From positions 4,712,001-4,776,000 of the forward strand of contig NZ_AP021901.1 in assembly GCF_018325905.1 (NCBI RefSeq): a stretch of DNA of 64,000 bases. Direction: 5' to 3'. This DNA comes from Pseudomonas sp. St316. GTDB taxonomy: Bacteria; Pseudomonadota; Gammaproteobacteria; Pseudomonadales; Pseudomonadaceae. The translations under genes were made by a program, and so were the position numbers. Shown here one piece after another: positions 18,847-28,500 of the stretch; within the stretch, counting starts at the first letter, position 1, and each line of letters begins with the position of its first letter. Below the pieces are notes generated by a model, which did not search any database, was not told the origin of the DNA, and worked only from the letters and a program-made list of their open reading frames with translations.

Positions 18847-20175
18847 TCAGCCCGGCAGCGATTGCACCGGCATCGTCAATTCAACCCGCAGCCCATCCGG
18901 GCGGCTGTCGAAATGCAGCCCGCAGCCGCAACGCTGGACGATGGCCTGGACGATCGCCAACCCCAGTCCGCAACCGGTGCTCTGGCCGTTGCGCCAGAAG
19001 CGCTGAGTCAGGTGCTGGATGTCGTCGGCAGCAATGCCGGGGCCGTGGTCGCGGACCTGGAAGCGCACGCGCTGGCCGACCATTTCCAGGCTCAGCTCCA
19101 CGTCGGTATCGTCCGGGGTATGGCGCAGGGCGTTATCCAGCAGGTTGCGCAAGGCGGCGATGGAGAGCACCGCCGGCATCTGCACCGGTGCATCGGACAA
19201 GCCTGGGGATACGTGCAGCCTGATCCGCCGGGAGTCGCTGCTGGCGGCATCCTGGATCGCCAGCCGGGCGACCTGCTCGGCGTTGCATTGCACGCCATCG
19301 TCGAAGGACAGGCTACCTTCTACCCGCGCCAGCAGCAGCAACTGTTCGAGTGTGCGATGCATGCGATCGGCGCCCTCCTCGGCCCGAGCCAGGGACTGGT
19401 CGCGGGCAGCGCCCTCGGTCATCCGCGCCACTTGCAGGTGCGTCTTGATCGCGGTCAGCGGGCTGCGCAGCTCGTGGGCGGCGTCGCCGGTCAGCCGTCG
19501 CTCGCGCTCGATGGTCTTGCCGATGCGCTGGAACAACTGGTTCTGGGTCTCCAGCAGCGGTCGCAATTCGCTGGGCAGTGGATGGATCTGCAAGGGTTCC
19601 AGGGAATCGGCACTGCGCCGCATCAGCGCATCGCGAATGCGATTGAGCGGTGCCAGGCCTTGGCCGATGCCGAGCCACAACAAGCACAAGCAACCAAGCA
19701 ACGCCACCCCCACCGGCACCGAAGCGGCCAGCAGTATCGACATGTTCAGGGCTTCACGCTCTATCTGGCGGTCGGCGGTGGTGATACGCAAGTCACCCCG
19801 GGCCAGGGTGAAGCTGCGCCAGGGCGCGCCGTCGATCATCTGGTCGTGGAAGCCCATTTTCTCGGCTTCCAGGGTTTGCTCTGGGGTGCCGTGGCTGCGG
19901 GCCAGAATCTCGCCGCGCAAGGAACTGACCTGACAGGCCATGCCCCCAGGAATGCTCAATTGCTCGGCGCTCAAATGCGTGCCCTCGCCCTTGCTGGGCA
20001 ACGGCGGCATCTGTTCCAGCAGTCCGGCGACCATCCGCGCCGAAGCCACCAGGCGCTGATCGAGGGAAAACATCATCTGGTTGCGCAGGTCACTGAGCAT
20101 CCATGCCGCAGCCAAGGCCCAGATCAGGGCAAAGGCCGCGCCGAGGGTCAGGCTCAGGCGCAGTCGCAGGCTCAT
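18847..20175 (-). CDS. dsbS: Sensor histidine kinase (DsbS-like)
   Basis: This 442-residue membrane sensor has an N-terminal membrane helix, a periplasmic domain, a second helix near residues 160-185, HisKA with H234 in HELRSPLTAIK, and a HATPase_c domain (LLDNALRHT, DHGPGI, GCGLGLAIV). It starts at an ATG overlapping the dsbR stop by one base (TGATG). In P. aeruginosa the orthologous-looking pair DsbRS responds to copper and controls disulphide-bond genes. Here it is divergent from dsbD-dsbE-dsbG, which supports the same role. The symbol rests on this arrangement rather than on a database search. Confidence 0.75.
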   Translation of the reverse strand: MSLRLRLSLTLGAAFALIWALAAAWMLSDLRNQMMFSLDQRLVASARMVAGLLEQMPPLPSKGEGTHLSAEQLSIPGGMACQVSSLRGEILARSHGTPEQTLEAEKMGFHDQMIDGAPWRSFTLARGDLRITTADRQIEREALNMSILLAASVPVGVALLGCLCLLWLGIGQGLAPLNRIRDALMRRSADSLEPLQIHPLPSELRPLLETQNQLFQRIGKTIERERRLTGDAAHELRSPLTAIKTHLQVARMTEGAARDQSLARAEEGADRMHRTLEQLLLLARVEGSLSFDDGVQCNAEQVARLAIQDAASSDSRRIRLHVSPGLSDAPVQMPAVLSIAALRNLLDNALRHTPDDTDVELSLEMVGQRVRFQVRDHGPGIAADDIQHLTQRFWRNGQSTGCGLGLAIVQAIVQRCGCGLHFDSRPDGLRVELTMPVQSLPG

Positions 20176-20855
20176 CACTTGGAGGACTCTCCACCTTCGG
20201 CCGGCCCCAGGCGATAGCCCAGGCCGCGCACAGTCTCGACAATCCCGTTGCCCAACTTGCGCCGCAGGTGATGGATATGGACGTTGAGGGCGTTGCTTTC
20301 CAATTCGTCGTTGAACCCGTAGACGCTGTCCTTGAGCTGCTCGGTGGACAGCACCCGGCCGCGACTGTGCAGCAGCGCCTGCAACAGCGATTGCTCGCGC
20401 CGGGACAGATCCACCGGCTGGCCGTCCAGGGTAGTTTCCCGACTGCTGGGGTCGTAGGTCAGGCGACCGTGCTCGATCAGGTTGACGCTGCGCCCCGCCA
20501 CGCGCCGCAGCAATGTGTGCAGGCGCGCCGCAAGTTCGCGCAGGTCGAAGGGTTTAAGCAGGTAGTCATCGGCGCCGGCCTGCAAACCCTCGACCCGGTC
20601 GGTTACCGAGTCTCGGGCAGTGAGGATCAGCACCGGCGTCTCCAACCCCTGCTGACGCAGCTGCCTGAGCAGCTTGAGACCATCCTCGTCGGGCAATCCC
20701 AAGTCCAGCACCATGACGTCGAATTCCGCCACGCCGACCATCGCCCGCGCCGCCGATGCGGTGGCAACGTGCTCGACAGTCAGGCCCTGCGCTGTAAGGC
20801 CGGCAACGATCCCGCTGGCAATCAACTCATCGTCTTCGCAGACCAGTACGCGCAT
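20175..20855 (-). CDS. dsbR: OmpR-family response regulator (DsbR-like)
   Basis: This 226-residue response regulator has a receiver domain with acidic pocket D8/D9, phospho-acceptor D51 (VLDLGLPDEDG) and the conserved Lys in YLLKPFD, followed by a winged-helix DNA-binding domain (RVLSTEQLKDSVYG; RRKLG). The ATG at 20855 gives the normal N terminus MRVLVCEDDE. It is coupled to dsbS by a one-base overlap. The divergent intergenic region holds a tandem repeat that is a likely binding site. Confidence 0.78.
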   Translation of the reverse strand: MRVLVCEDDELIASGIVAGLTAQGLTVEHVATASAARAMVGVAEFDVMVLDLGLPDEDGLKLLRQLRQQGLETPVLILTARDSVTDRVEGLQAGADDYLLKPFDLRELAARLHTLLRRVAGRSVNLIEHGRLTYDPSSRETTLDGQPVDLSRREQSLLQALLHSRGRVLSTEQLKDSVYGFNDELESNALNVHIHHLRRKLGNGIVETVRGLGYRLGPAEGGESSK

Positions 20856-20964
20856 GGGTAAGCCCCGTGGAAAAAGGTACATTAGGCCGCCGGCCGATTA
20901 AGCCGACATTATGCGACGAGTACGGCCAACATGGGCGATCATTGCTGCCTGCCAGTCGGCGCCG

Positions 20965-20984
20965 GGTTAATCGACGGTTAATCG
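20965..20984 (+). promoter_or_regulatory. Tandem direct repeat, candidate DsbR site
   Basis: Two exact copies of GGTTAATCG start at 20965 and 20976, an 11 bp (one helical turn) period typical of OmpR-family sites. A third TTAATCG lies on the other strand at 20895-20901. They are about 48-67 bases upstream of dsbD. Confidence 0.55.
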
Positions 20985-21031
20985 CCAGCCGCCATTGTGT
21001 TTTCCACTTGCTTCGTTCTAAGGCTTTATCC

Positions 21032-22759
21032 ATGCGTCGATTGTTTTTGCTGTGGCTGTTCCTGATCTCGGGCCTGGCCCAGGCCGCCAATCCCTTCGAA
21101 ACCAAACCCGATTTCCTGCCGGTGGAAAAGGCGTTCGTGTTTACCTCCGAACGCCTGGACTCCGGTGAAACCCAGCTGTTCTGGCAGATAGCCGATGGGT
21201 ACTACCTGTATCAGCAGCGGCTCAAGTTCGATGGCCTGGCCGAGGCACAAAAACCCAAGCTGCCTGAGGGTGAGGCCCACAGCGACGAGTTCTTCGGCGA
21301 CCAGCAAGTTTATCGCCAGGCGCTGGAGCTGAAGATACCCGCCGGTGCCACGGGCAAGATCAAAGTCGGCTTCCAGGGCTGCGCCGACGCGGGCCTGTGC
21401 TACCCACCCCAGACCCAAGTGGTCGACCTGGGTGGCAGCGCATCGGTGGCGGCCACCGGCCAGGCGCCGGACCAGGCCCTGGCCAGCGGCCTGCAACAAC
21501 GGGCCTTGGGCTGGAGCCTGCTGGTGTTCTTCGGCCTTGGCCTGCTGCTGGCGTTCACCCCCTGTTCGCTGCCGATGCTGCCGATCCTGGCCGGGCTGGT
21601 GGTGGGCAGCGGCGCCGGGCCGAGACGCGGCCTGGCCTTGGCTGGCAGCTACGTGATCAGCATGGCCCTGGTGTACGCCGCCATGGGCGTGCTCGCCGCG
21701 CTGCTGGGTGCCAACCTCCAGGCGCTGCTGCAACAACCGTGGCTGCTGGGCAGCTTCGCGGCCGTATTCGTGTTGCTGGCGCTGCCCATGTTCGGCTTCT
21801 TCGAACTGCAATTGCCGGCCGCCCTGCGTGACCGCCTGGAAAACGCCGGGCGCCAGCGGCGTGGTGGCAGCCTCGTGGGTGCCGGCATTCTCGGGGCACT
21901 GTCCGGCCTCTTGGTGGGTCCCTGCATGACCGCGCCGCTGGCCGGCGCGCTGCTGTACATCGCCCAGAGCGGCAATGCGCTGCACGGTGGGCTGATCCTG
22001 TTCACCATGGGCATCGGCATGGGCTTGCCACTGTTGCTGTTGGTGACCGTGGGCAATCGCTTCCTGCCCAAGCCCGGCGCCTGGATGAACCTGCTCAAGG
22101 GCGTGTTCGGCTTCCTGTTCCTGGGCACCGCGTTGCTGATGATTCGCCCGATCATCGACGGTTCGTTGTGGGTCGGCCTGTGGGGCGTGCTGTTGTTGAT
22201 CGCCGCCTACAGCGCCTGGCGCCAGACCGAAGGGTTTGGCCGCATCGCCTATGTCTGCGGCAGCGCCTCATTGCTGTTCGGCCTGTGGGGCAGCCTGCTG
22301 GTGATTGGCGCAGCGGGCGGCGGCGATGATTTCTTCCAGCCCCTGAAGGTCTACACCGGCACCGAGGGCCGCGCGACCGTCAGTGCCCACGATGCCTTCG
22401 TCACGGTCAGCGAGCCCGCCGCCCTGCAACGGGAACTGGACGCCGCCCAGACCCAGGGCCAGTGGGTGTTACTGGACTACTACGCCGACTGGTGCGTGTC
22501 CTGCAAGATCATGGAAAAACAGGTCTTCGGCCGCAGCGAGGTGCTGGACGCCCTGAGCGGTGTGCGCCTGCTGCGCCTGGACGTCACCGCCGACAACCCC
22601 GCCAGCCGCGAACTGCTGAGCCGTTACCAGGTGCCGGGGCCGCCGAGCCTGCTGTGGATCGGCGCCGACGGTGAAGAGCGCCGCAGCCAGCGGATCACCG
22701 GGGAAGTCGACGCCAAGGCGTTCCTGGAGCGCTGGAACCTCACCCGGGACGCGCGCTGA
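21032..22759 (+). CDS. dsbD: Thiol:disulfide interchange protein DsbD
   Basis: This 575-residue protein carries electrons from cytoplasmic thioredoxin to periplasmic thiol proteins. It has a signal peptide (LFLLWLFLISGLAQA), an N-terminal periplasmic domain with redox pair C..C in GCADAGLCYPP, a central eight-helix membrane domain with conserved cysteines (AFTPCSLPM; GPCMTAPL), and a C-terminal thioredoxin domain with C488-VS-C491. The start at 21032 gives the signal peptide; the longer upstream frame does not. Its stop overlaps the dsbE start by one base. Confidence 0.93.
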   Translation: MRRLFLLWLFLISGLAQAANPFETKPDFLPVEKAFVFTSERLDSGETQLFWQIADGYYLYQQRLKFDGLAEAQKPKLPEGEAHSDEFFGDQQVYRQALELKIPAGATGKIKVGFQGCADAGLCYPPQTQVVDLGGSASVAATGQAPDQALASGLQQRALGWSLLVFFGLGLLLAFTPCSLPMLPILAGLVVGSGAGPRRGLALAGSYVISMALVYAAMGVLAALLGANLQALLQQPWLLGSFAAVFVLLALPMFGFFELQLPAALRDRLENAGRQRRGGSLVGAGILGALSGLLVGPCMTAPLAGALLYIAQSGNALHGGLILFTMGIGMGLPLLLLVTVGNRFLPKPGAWMNLLKGVFGFLFLGTALLMIRPIIDGSLWVGLWGVLLLIAAYSAWRQTEGFGRIAYVCGSASLLFGLWGSLLVIGAAGGGDDFFQPLKVYTGTEGRATVSAHDAFVTVSEPAALQRELDAAQTQGQWVLLDYYADWCVSCKIMEKQVFGRSEVLDALSGVRLLRLDVTADNPASRELLSRYQVPGPPSLLWIGADGEERRSQRITGEVDAKAFLERWNLTRDAR

Positions 22760-23628
22760 TGCTGACGTTTACCTTGGGCACCTTTGCCATCGCCCTCAAT
22801 CACCTGTTGCTCATCAGCGCCCTGGCGCTGGCGACCTTCGTAGGCTGGCGGGTGGCCAAGCGCGGTGGCGAAAACCCCGAGTCGGTGCTGTTCGTGCTGT
22901 TTCTACTGGGCCTGCTGGCTGCACGGATCGGCTTCGTCGTCGCCTATTGGCAGCATTACCGGGACGATCCGTGGCAGATCGTCGACCTGCGCGACGGTGG
23001 CTTCCTGGCCTGGCCGGGCATCGTGGCGCTGCTGATTGGCGCCTTGTTGTGGGCCCGTCGCCGTCCGCCCCTGCGCCGGCCATTGGGCTTCGGCGTCGGC
23101 AGCGGCTTGCTGTTCTGGCTGGTGGCGACCCTGTCGTTGACGATCTATGAACAAGGTACCCGGCTGCCGGACATCACCCTGCGCACCGCCGACGGCCAGA
23201 CCGTGAAACTCACCGATTACCAGGGCGGTCCCCTGGTGATCAATCTATGGGCCACCTGGTGCCCGCCCTGCCGACGTGAAATGCCAGTGCTCGAAGAAGC
23301 CCAGCAACAGCGTCCTGACCTGACCTTCCTGTTCGTCAATCAGGCCGAAAGCATGCAAAGCGTCAGCACCTACCTCGCCACCCAAGGCCTGAGCCTGGAC
23401 AACGTGTTGTTCGATGGCAGCGGCCGCCTCGGCCAGGCTGTCGGCTCCATGGCCCTGCCAACCACTCTGTTCTACAGCGCCGATGGCCGCCTGCTGGGCA
23501 GCCACCTGGGGGAATTGTCGCAAGCGAGCCTGGCTCGCGCCCTGGAAAACTTCGAAACACCGGACTCGTCCACGACGCCCCACTCCGCCACAAGGAAAAC
23601 GCCATGCCCCGCCTCCGCCACCTGCTGA
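22759..23628 (+). CDS. dsbE: Membrane-anchored thioredoxin-like protein (TlpA/DsbE type) with Lgt-like N terminus
   Basis: This 289-residue protein joins an N-terminal membrane part of about 130 residues with four predicted helices to a C-terminal TlpA/ResA-like thioredoxin domain. The membrane part resembles the start of prolipoprotein diacylglyceryl transferase. The active site is W-C168-PP-C171. It is coupled to dsbD (TGATG) and overlaps dsbG by 25 bases. It probably hands electrons from DsbD to periplasmic targets; the role of the membrane part is unknown. The symbol follows the P. aeruginosa-type operon and is tentative. Confidence 0.75.
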   Translation: MLTFTLGTFAIALNHLLLISALALATFVGWRVAKRGGENPESVLFVLFLLGLLAARIGFVVAYWQHYRDDPWQIVDLRDGGFLAWPGIVALLIGALLWARRRPPLRRPLGFGVGSGLLFWLVATLSLTIYEQGTRLPDITLRTADGQTVKLTDYQGGPLVINLWATWCPPCRREMPVLEEAQQQRPDLTFLFVNQAESMQSVSTYLATQGLSLDNVLFDGSGRLGQAVGSMALPTTLFYSADGRLLGSHLGELSQASLARALENFETPDSSTTPHSATRKTPCPASATC

Positions 23629-24371
23629 CCCTGGCCGTCGTCGCCGCACTGTCGCAGGCCCCGCTGCTGCAGGCCGAAGAATTGCCCGCCGCCATCAAGA
23701 AGATCGAAGCCAAGGGCGCAAAAATCATCGACACCTTCGACGCGCCGGACGGCCTGCGCGGTTACGCGGCGCAATACCAGAACCGTGGCATGGCGCTGTA
23801 CCTGACCCCGGATGGGCAACACGTCCTGATGGGTAACCTGTACGACGCCGACGGCAAGGACCTGAGCGCCGAGCCACTGCAAAAACTGGTTTATGCACCG
23901 ATGGCCAAGGCCATCTGGGCGAAGATGGAGGCCAGCCACTGGATCGCCGACGGCAACAAGGACGCACCGCGCACGGTGTACCTGTTCAGTGACCCGAATT
24001 GCCCGTACTGCAACATGTTCTGGGAACAGGCACGGCCCTGGGTCAAGGCCGGCAAGGTGCAGTTGCGCCACATCATGGTAGGCATCATCCGCGAAGACAG
24101 CCCGGGTAAATCCGCCGCCTTGCTGGCGGCCAAGGACCCGGAAAAAACCCTGGCCGAGCATGAAAAGGCCGGCAAGGGCAGCCCGCTCAAACCGCTCAAG
24201 GACATACCGCCGGCCATCCAGGCAAAGCTGGACGCCAACCAGCAACTGATGGACGAGCTGGAACTGTCCGCCACCCCGGCGATTTTCTATCTGGATGAAA
24301 AAGGCGACCTGCAACAGCAGCAAGGCGCGCCGTCGCCGGACAAGCTGGTGAAGATTCTCGGGCCGAAGTGA
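23604..24371 (+). CDS. dsbG: Periplasmic thiol:disulfide isomerase DsbG
   Basis: This 255-residue protein has a signal peptide (LLTLAVVAALSQAPLLQA), an N-terminal dimerisation domain and a thioredoxin domain with C133-PY-C136 and the cis-proline loop SATPAIFY. CPYC is the DsbC/DsbG type active site. Its start lies 25 bases inside dsbE, so translation is coupled. It completes a dsbD-dsbE-dsbG unit for reduction or isomerisation of periplasmic thiols, possibly needed under copper stress. Confidence 0.9.
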   Translation: MPRLRHLLTLAVVAALSQAPLLQAEELPAAIKKIEAKGAKIIDTFDAPDGLRGYAAQYQNRGMALYLTPDGQHVLMGNLYDADGKDLSAEPLQKLVYAPMAKAIWAKMEASHWIADGNKDAPRTVYLFSDPNCPYCNMFWEQARPWVKAGKVQLRHIMVGIIREDSPGKSAALLAAKDPEKTLAEHEKAGKGSPLKPLKDIPPAIQAKLDANQQLMDELELSATPAIFYLDEKGDLQQQQGAPSPDKLVKILGPK

Positions 24372-24380
24372 TTCGGCCCG
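24359..24380. terminator. Stem-loop at the dsbG stop, terminator-like
   Basis: A 9 bp GC-rich stem (CGGGCCGAA / TTCGGCCCG, loop GTGA) overlaps the dsbG stop. There is no T-run, so termination is uncertain. Confidence 0.4.
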
Positions 24381-24408
24381 GTAAGCTGGGTGTAGCCCCG
24401 AAAACTAA

Positions 24409-24498
24409 TGTGGGAGCGAGCTTGCTCGCGATGGCGGTATTTCTGCCAGATCAATGCTGACTGATCCGCCGCCATCGCGAGCAAGCTCGCTCCCACAT
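24409..24498. repeat. REP pair
   Basis: Inverted REP doublet between convergent dsbG and the alpha/beta hydrolase gene. Confidence 0.9.
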
Positions 24499-24535
24499 TG
24501 TGCTGTATTCGCAGGTTTCGGCTCGCGATGGCGGC

Positions 24536-25342
24536 TCAGCGACGCAGGAACGCCAGCACCGCCTCAGTCACGAACTGTGGATTCTCCAGGTTGGAGATAT
24601 GCCCTGCCTCCGGGATCAATGTATGGGGGCAACCGATCAGCTCAGCCATTTCCAATGCCTCGGACGGTGGACGTGGCTTGTCCTGGTCGCCGCACATCAC
24701 CAAAGTGCTACCGGCATCGAGGCCGGCCAGTCGTGGCAGGATATCGTCGCGGCCAAAGATGATCCGCCCCAAAGGCACGATGCTGTCGCGCAGACGATCG
24801 GTCGGCAGGGCAGCCAATGTGGCGCGAAACTGCTGGTAGAGCGCCGATTGCGGGTCGATTCCCGGTCGGAAGAAGATTGGCACGATGATGTCCAACAACG
24901 GTTCGGGAATGCTGCCACTGGCTTCGATCTTGTCGAACAGCGAGAAGTAATACTGGCGGGTCGGCTCCGGCTCGACGCCCACGTAGGTGTCCATCAGGAC
25001 CAGCGACTGCACGCGCTCAGGTGCTGCCAGCGCCAGCCGCGCGCCCCACATCCCGCCCACCGAGAGCCCGACCAGGTTGAAGCAGTCGACGTCCAAGTGA
25101 TCCATCAATGCCAATGCCTGACGAGCCAGGTCGTCCAGGGAGGTCATGCCCTCGGGCAAACGTCCGGACTGGCCATGCCCCCACAAGTCCAGGGTGATGA
25201 CCCGATAATGCTGGGACAACACCTCGATCTGCGGCGTCCACATGGCGTGGTCCCACAGATAGCTGCTGCCCAGCAGCACCACTGGGCCCTGGCCTTGGTC
25301 GAGGTAGTGAAGCGGTTGTCCGTCGATGATTGCAAAGGGCAT
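24536..25342 (-). CDS. Alpha/beta hydrolase
   Basis: This 268-residue alpha/beta hydrolase has the strand-3 motif DLWGHGQSG, nucleophile elbow GLSVGG, and a C-terminal EAGHISNLENP histidine. The start is the ATG at 25342 with an AGGAG site; the upstream frame enters a REP. It follows pvdL in the same direction after 196 bases. It is not the PvdG-type external thioesterase, whose elbow reads GHSMG. Its role, if any, in pyoverdine is unknown. Confidence 0.8.
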   Translation of the reverse strand: MPFAIIDGQPLHYLDQGQGPVVLLGSSYLWDHAMWTPQIEVLSQHYRVITLDLWGHGQSGRLPEGMTSLDDLARQALALMDHLDVDCFNLVGLSVGGMWGARLALAAPERVQSLVLMDTYVGVEPEPTRQYYFSLFDKIEASGSIPEPLLDIIVPIFFRPGIDPQSALYQQFRATLAALPTDRLRDSIVPLGRIIFGRDDILPRLAGLDAGSTLVMCGDQDKPRPPSEALEMAELIGCPHTLIPEAGHISNLENPQFVTEAVLAFLRR

Positions 25343-25440
25343 GGATGACCTCCTTGTTTGTGTCTGGAAAAAAGCCTTGGGGAGACTGAGCTGTGCAGGC
25401 TGAGCAGTCAACCTTTGGGCCAGCTGTACCTGTGCAGCCC

Positions 25441-25517
25441 CCATCGCGGGCAAGCCTTGCTCCCACAGGGTTGATTCACAGCTGATCCCTGTGGGAGCAA
25501 GGCTTGCCCGCGATGGG
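25441..25517. repeat. REP pair, GGGCAAGCC subtype
   Basis: Inverted doublet of the subtype CGCGGGCAAGCCTTGCTCC, next to the 3' end of pvdL. The same subtype recurs at 39377-39475. Confidence 0.88.
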
Positions 25518-25538
25518 GCCTTGATAGACGCCGCAAAA

Positions 25539-28500
25539 CTACATGCCTTCCAACTCCGCCATCAAATCGTTCAATCGGTCCACCTTCTCCTCGGTGACCT
25601 CACTGGCCGCCAGCCCATCGATGTAGCCGGCCAGTTCCTGCACCGTGCTGCACTCGAACATCGCCCGCAGCGGCACGTTGCGTTGCAGGGTCTTTTGCAC
25701 CCGTGAGGCGATTTGCGTCGCCAGCAAGGAATGCCCGCCCAATTCGAAGAAGTTGTCCCGCACGCCCACCCGCTCGACTTTCAGCACCTGGGCCCAGATG
25801 TCTGCCAGGGTCTGTTCCAGCGCATTACCGGGGGCTTGGAAGTTCTGGCTTTGCAATTGGCCGATCTCCAGGGCCGGCAAGGCCTTGCGGTCGAGCTTGC
25901 CGTTGGTGTTGAGCGGCAGGCGGTCGAGCCACAGCCAGTGCAGCGGCACCATGTATTCCGGCAGTTCGGCACGCAGGCGCTGCTTGATGCGCTCCAGGCA
26001 TTCGGCGGGTTCCAGCGCAGAATCGGTGGCCACGAGGTAGCCCACCAGATGCTTGCCATTGGCGCCTTCCTGCACACCCACCGCCCCATCACGCACCTCC
26101 GGCTGTTCGTGCAAGCGTGCCTCGATTTCCCCCAGTTCGATGCGGTAGCCGCGGATTTTCACCTGATGGTCGATGCGCCCGACGTACTCCAAGATCCCGT
26201 CGCCGCGCCGTCGCGCCAGGTCACCGGTGCGGTACAGCCGCTCCCCCGGCGCCCCAAACGGGTTCGGTACAAAGACCGGGGCGGTGCGCAACGGATCGCT
26301 GACATAACCACGCCCAACCCCGGTGCCCGCCACGCACAACTCACCCACCGCGCCCAGAGGCACCAGGTCCAGCGCGCCGTCGAGCAGGTACAGACGATTG
26401 TTGTCGGTGGGCGTGCCAATCGGCAGGTACGTGCCACGGGTCGAGGCCAGGTCGACCCGGAAGAACGCCACGTCGTCGGAGCATTCCGCCGGGCCGTAGG
26501 CGTTGACCAGGCCGATGTCCGGGTAACGCAACAACCATTGGTGGGCCAGTTCCGGCGGCATCGCTTCGCCGGTGGGCAGCATCCAACGCAGGCCGTCCAG
26601 ACCGATGCGCTCTTGGGCAAGCATGCCCTGGATCAGCGACGGCACGCTTTCCAGCACGCTAATGCCCTGCTGCTGTACGTGCTCCAGCAGCCCTTGCGGG
26701 TCGTGGGCAACGGCGTTGGGCACGATGTCGACCCGGGCACCGAACAACGGGGCGGCCAGGAACTGCCAGACCGAAATATCGAAACTCTGGGACGCCGTCT
26801 GGGCGATCACATCCGCCTCGCTCAGCGCCAGATACGGCACTTTGCTCAGTTGGTTATTGAGCATGCCGCGCTGCTCCACCATCACGCCTTTGGGCAGGCC
26901 GGTGGAACCGGAGGTGTAGATCACGTAGGCGAGATTATCCGGTCCGCTGTAGACACCCGGGTTTTGCCGCGAAAAATCGCTGGCCTGGACGCTTTCCCAT
27001 ACCAGCAACTTCGGCCGTCCGGAACAGGCGAATTCGTCCAGCAACGCCTGCGCCTGGGCCTGGCAGGCCTGGGTGCAGACCAGCAACGGCGTGCGGCTCA
27101 ATTCGATGATGCGGCTCAGGCGCTGGCTCGGCAGGCCGGGATCCAGCGGCAGGTAGCCGGCACCGGCCTTGAAGCTGCCGATGATCATGCCCAGCAGCTC
27201 GGCATCCCGCTCGGCCAGCAGCGCCACGGGCTGATCCAGGCCGACACCGGCAGCGATCAGGGCGTGACCGAGGCGGTTGCTGCGCGCATTCAACTCGGCG
27301 TAGCTGTAGCTCGCGTCCAGGCAACTGACCGCAGGGCGGTGGGGATGGGCCGCGACCCGCGCCTCGAACAGCTCGGCGTAGCTCTGATCCAACGGATAGG
27401 CATGCTCGCTCTGGTTGCAACCTTCGATCAGGAAATCCTGTTCTTCAACACCGATCAGCGGCAGCTCGCTCATGTCGCCGTGCAAGCCCTCCATCAACGC
27501 CAGCAGCAACCGCTTGAACTCGCCCAACAGCCCTTGGACGGTGCTTTCATCGAAGTAGCGCCGGTCGTACGAAAGGTGCAGTCCCAGGTCATCCCCCGGA
27601 TAGCAGACCGCCGTCAGCGGGAAATTGGTGTGGGTACGGCCCGAGTCCGAAGTGGCGTTGAGACGTTGGGCGCGGTCCAGCACCGAGACCTCCACCGGAG
27701 CGTTCTCGAACACGAACAAACTGTCGAACAGCGGTTGGCCCTTGGGCAGTTCGCTGACTTCCTGGATGCTCACCAGCGGCAGGTATTCGTACTCGCGCAG
27801 TTGCATGTTGCTGTCCAGCAAATCGCTGAGCCACTGGCGCACGCTGCAACGCTGATGGTCCTCAGGCATCTGCACACGCAAGGCGATGCTGTTGATGAAC
27901 AACCCCACGGTGCGTTGCATTTGCGGCAGCTCCACCGGGCGCCCGGCCACGGTGACGCCGAACACCACGTCGCGGTCGCCGCTGACCCGCCGCAGCACCA
28001 GGGCCCACGCCGCCTGGGCGAACGTGTTGACCGTCAGTTGATGGGCCTGGGCCAGTTCCCGCAGCCGCGCACCGTCCCGGGCATCGAGACGGGTGTAGCA
28101 GTCGCCGACGACCATGCCGCCACTGTTACCGGCGTGCTCACGCAAAAACGGCCGGTCGCCAGGGATCGGCGTGGTCCGCTCGAAACCTTGCAGGTTGCGC
28201 TGCCACCATTGGCGGGCTTCGGCCAGGCTCTGGTGCTGCAACCAGCCGATGTAGTCGCGATAGCGCGGTGGCACGGCCAACTGCGGTTCGCGGTTTTCAC
28301 CCAAAGCGGTGTAGATCTCGAAGAAGTCGTCCATCAGCAGCGAACGGCACCACGCATCGATGAGGATGTGGTGGTTACTCATCATGAACCAGTAGCGTGC
28401 CGCGCCGACCCGAATCAGTCGCAGGTGGAACGGCGCCTGGTTCAACAGATCGAAACCGGCCTCGCGCTCGGTCTTGAGCAGCGCCTGGAGCTTGGTTTCC

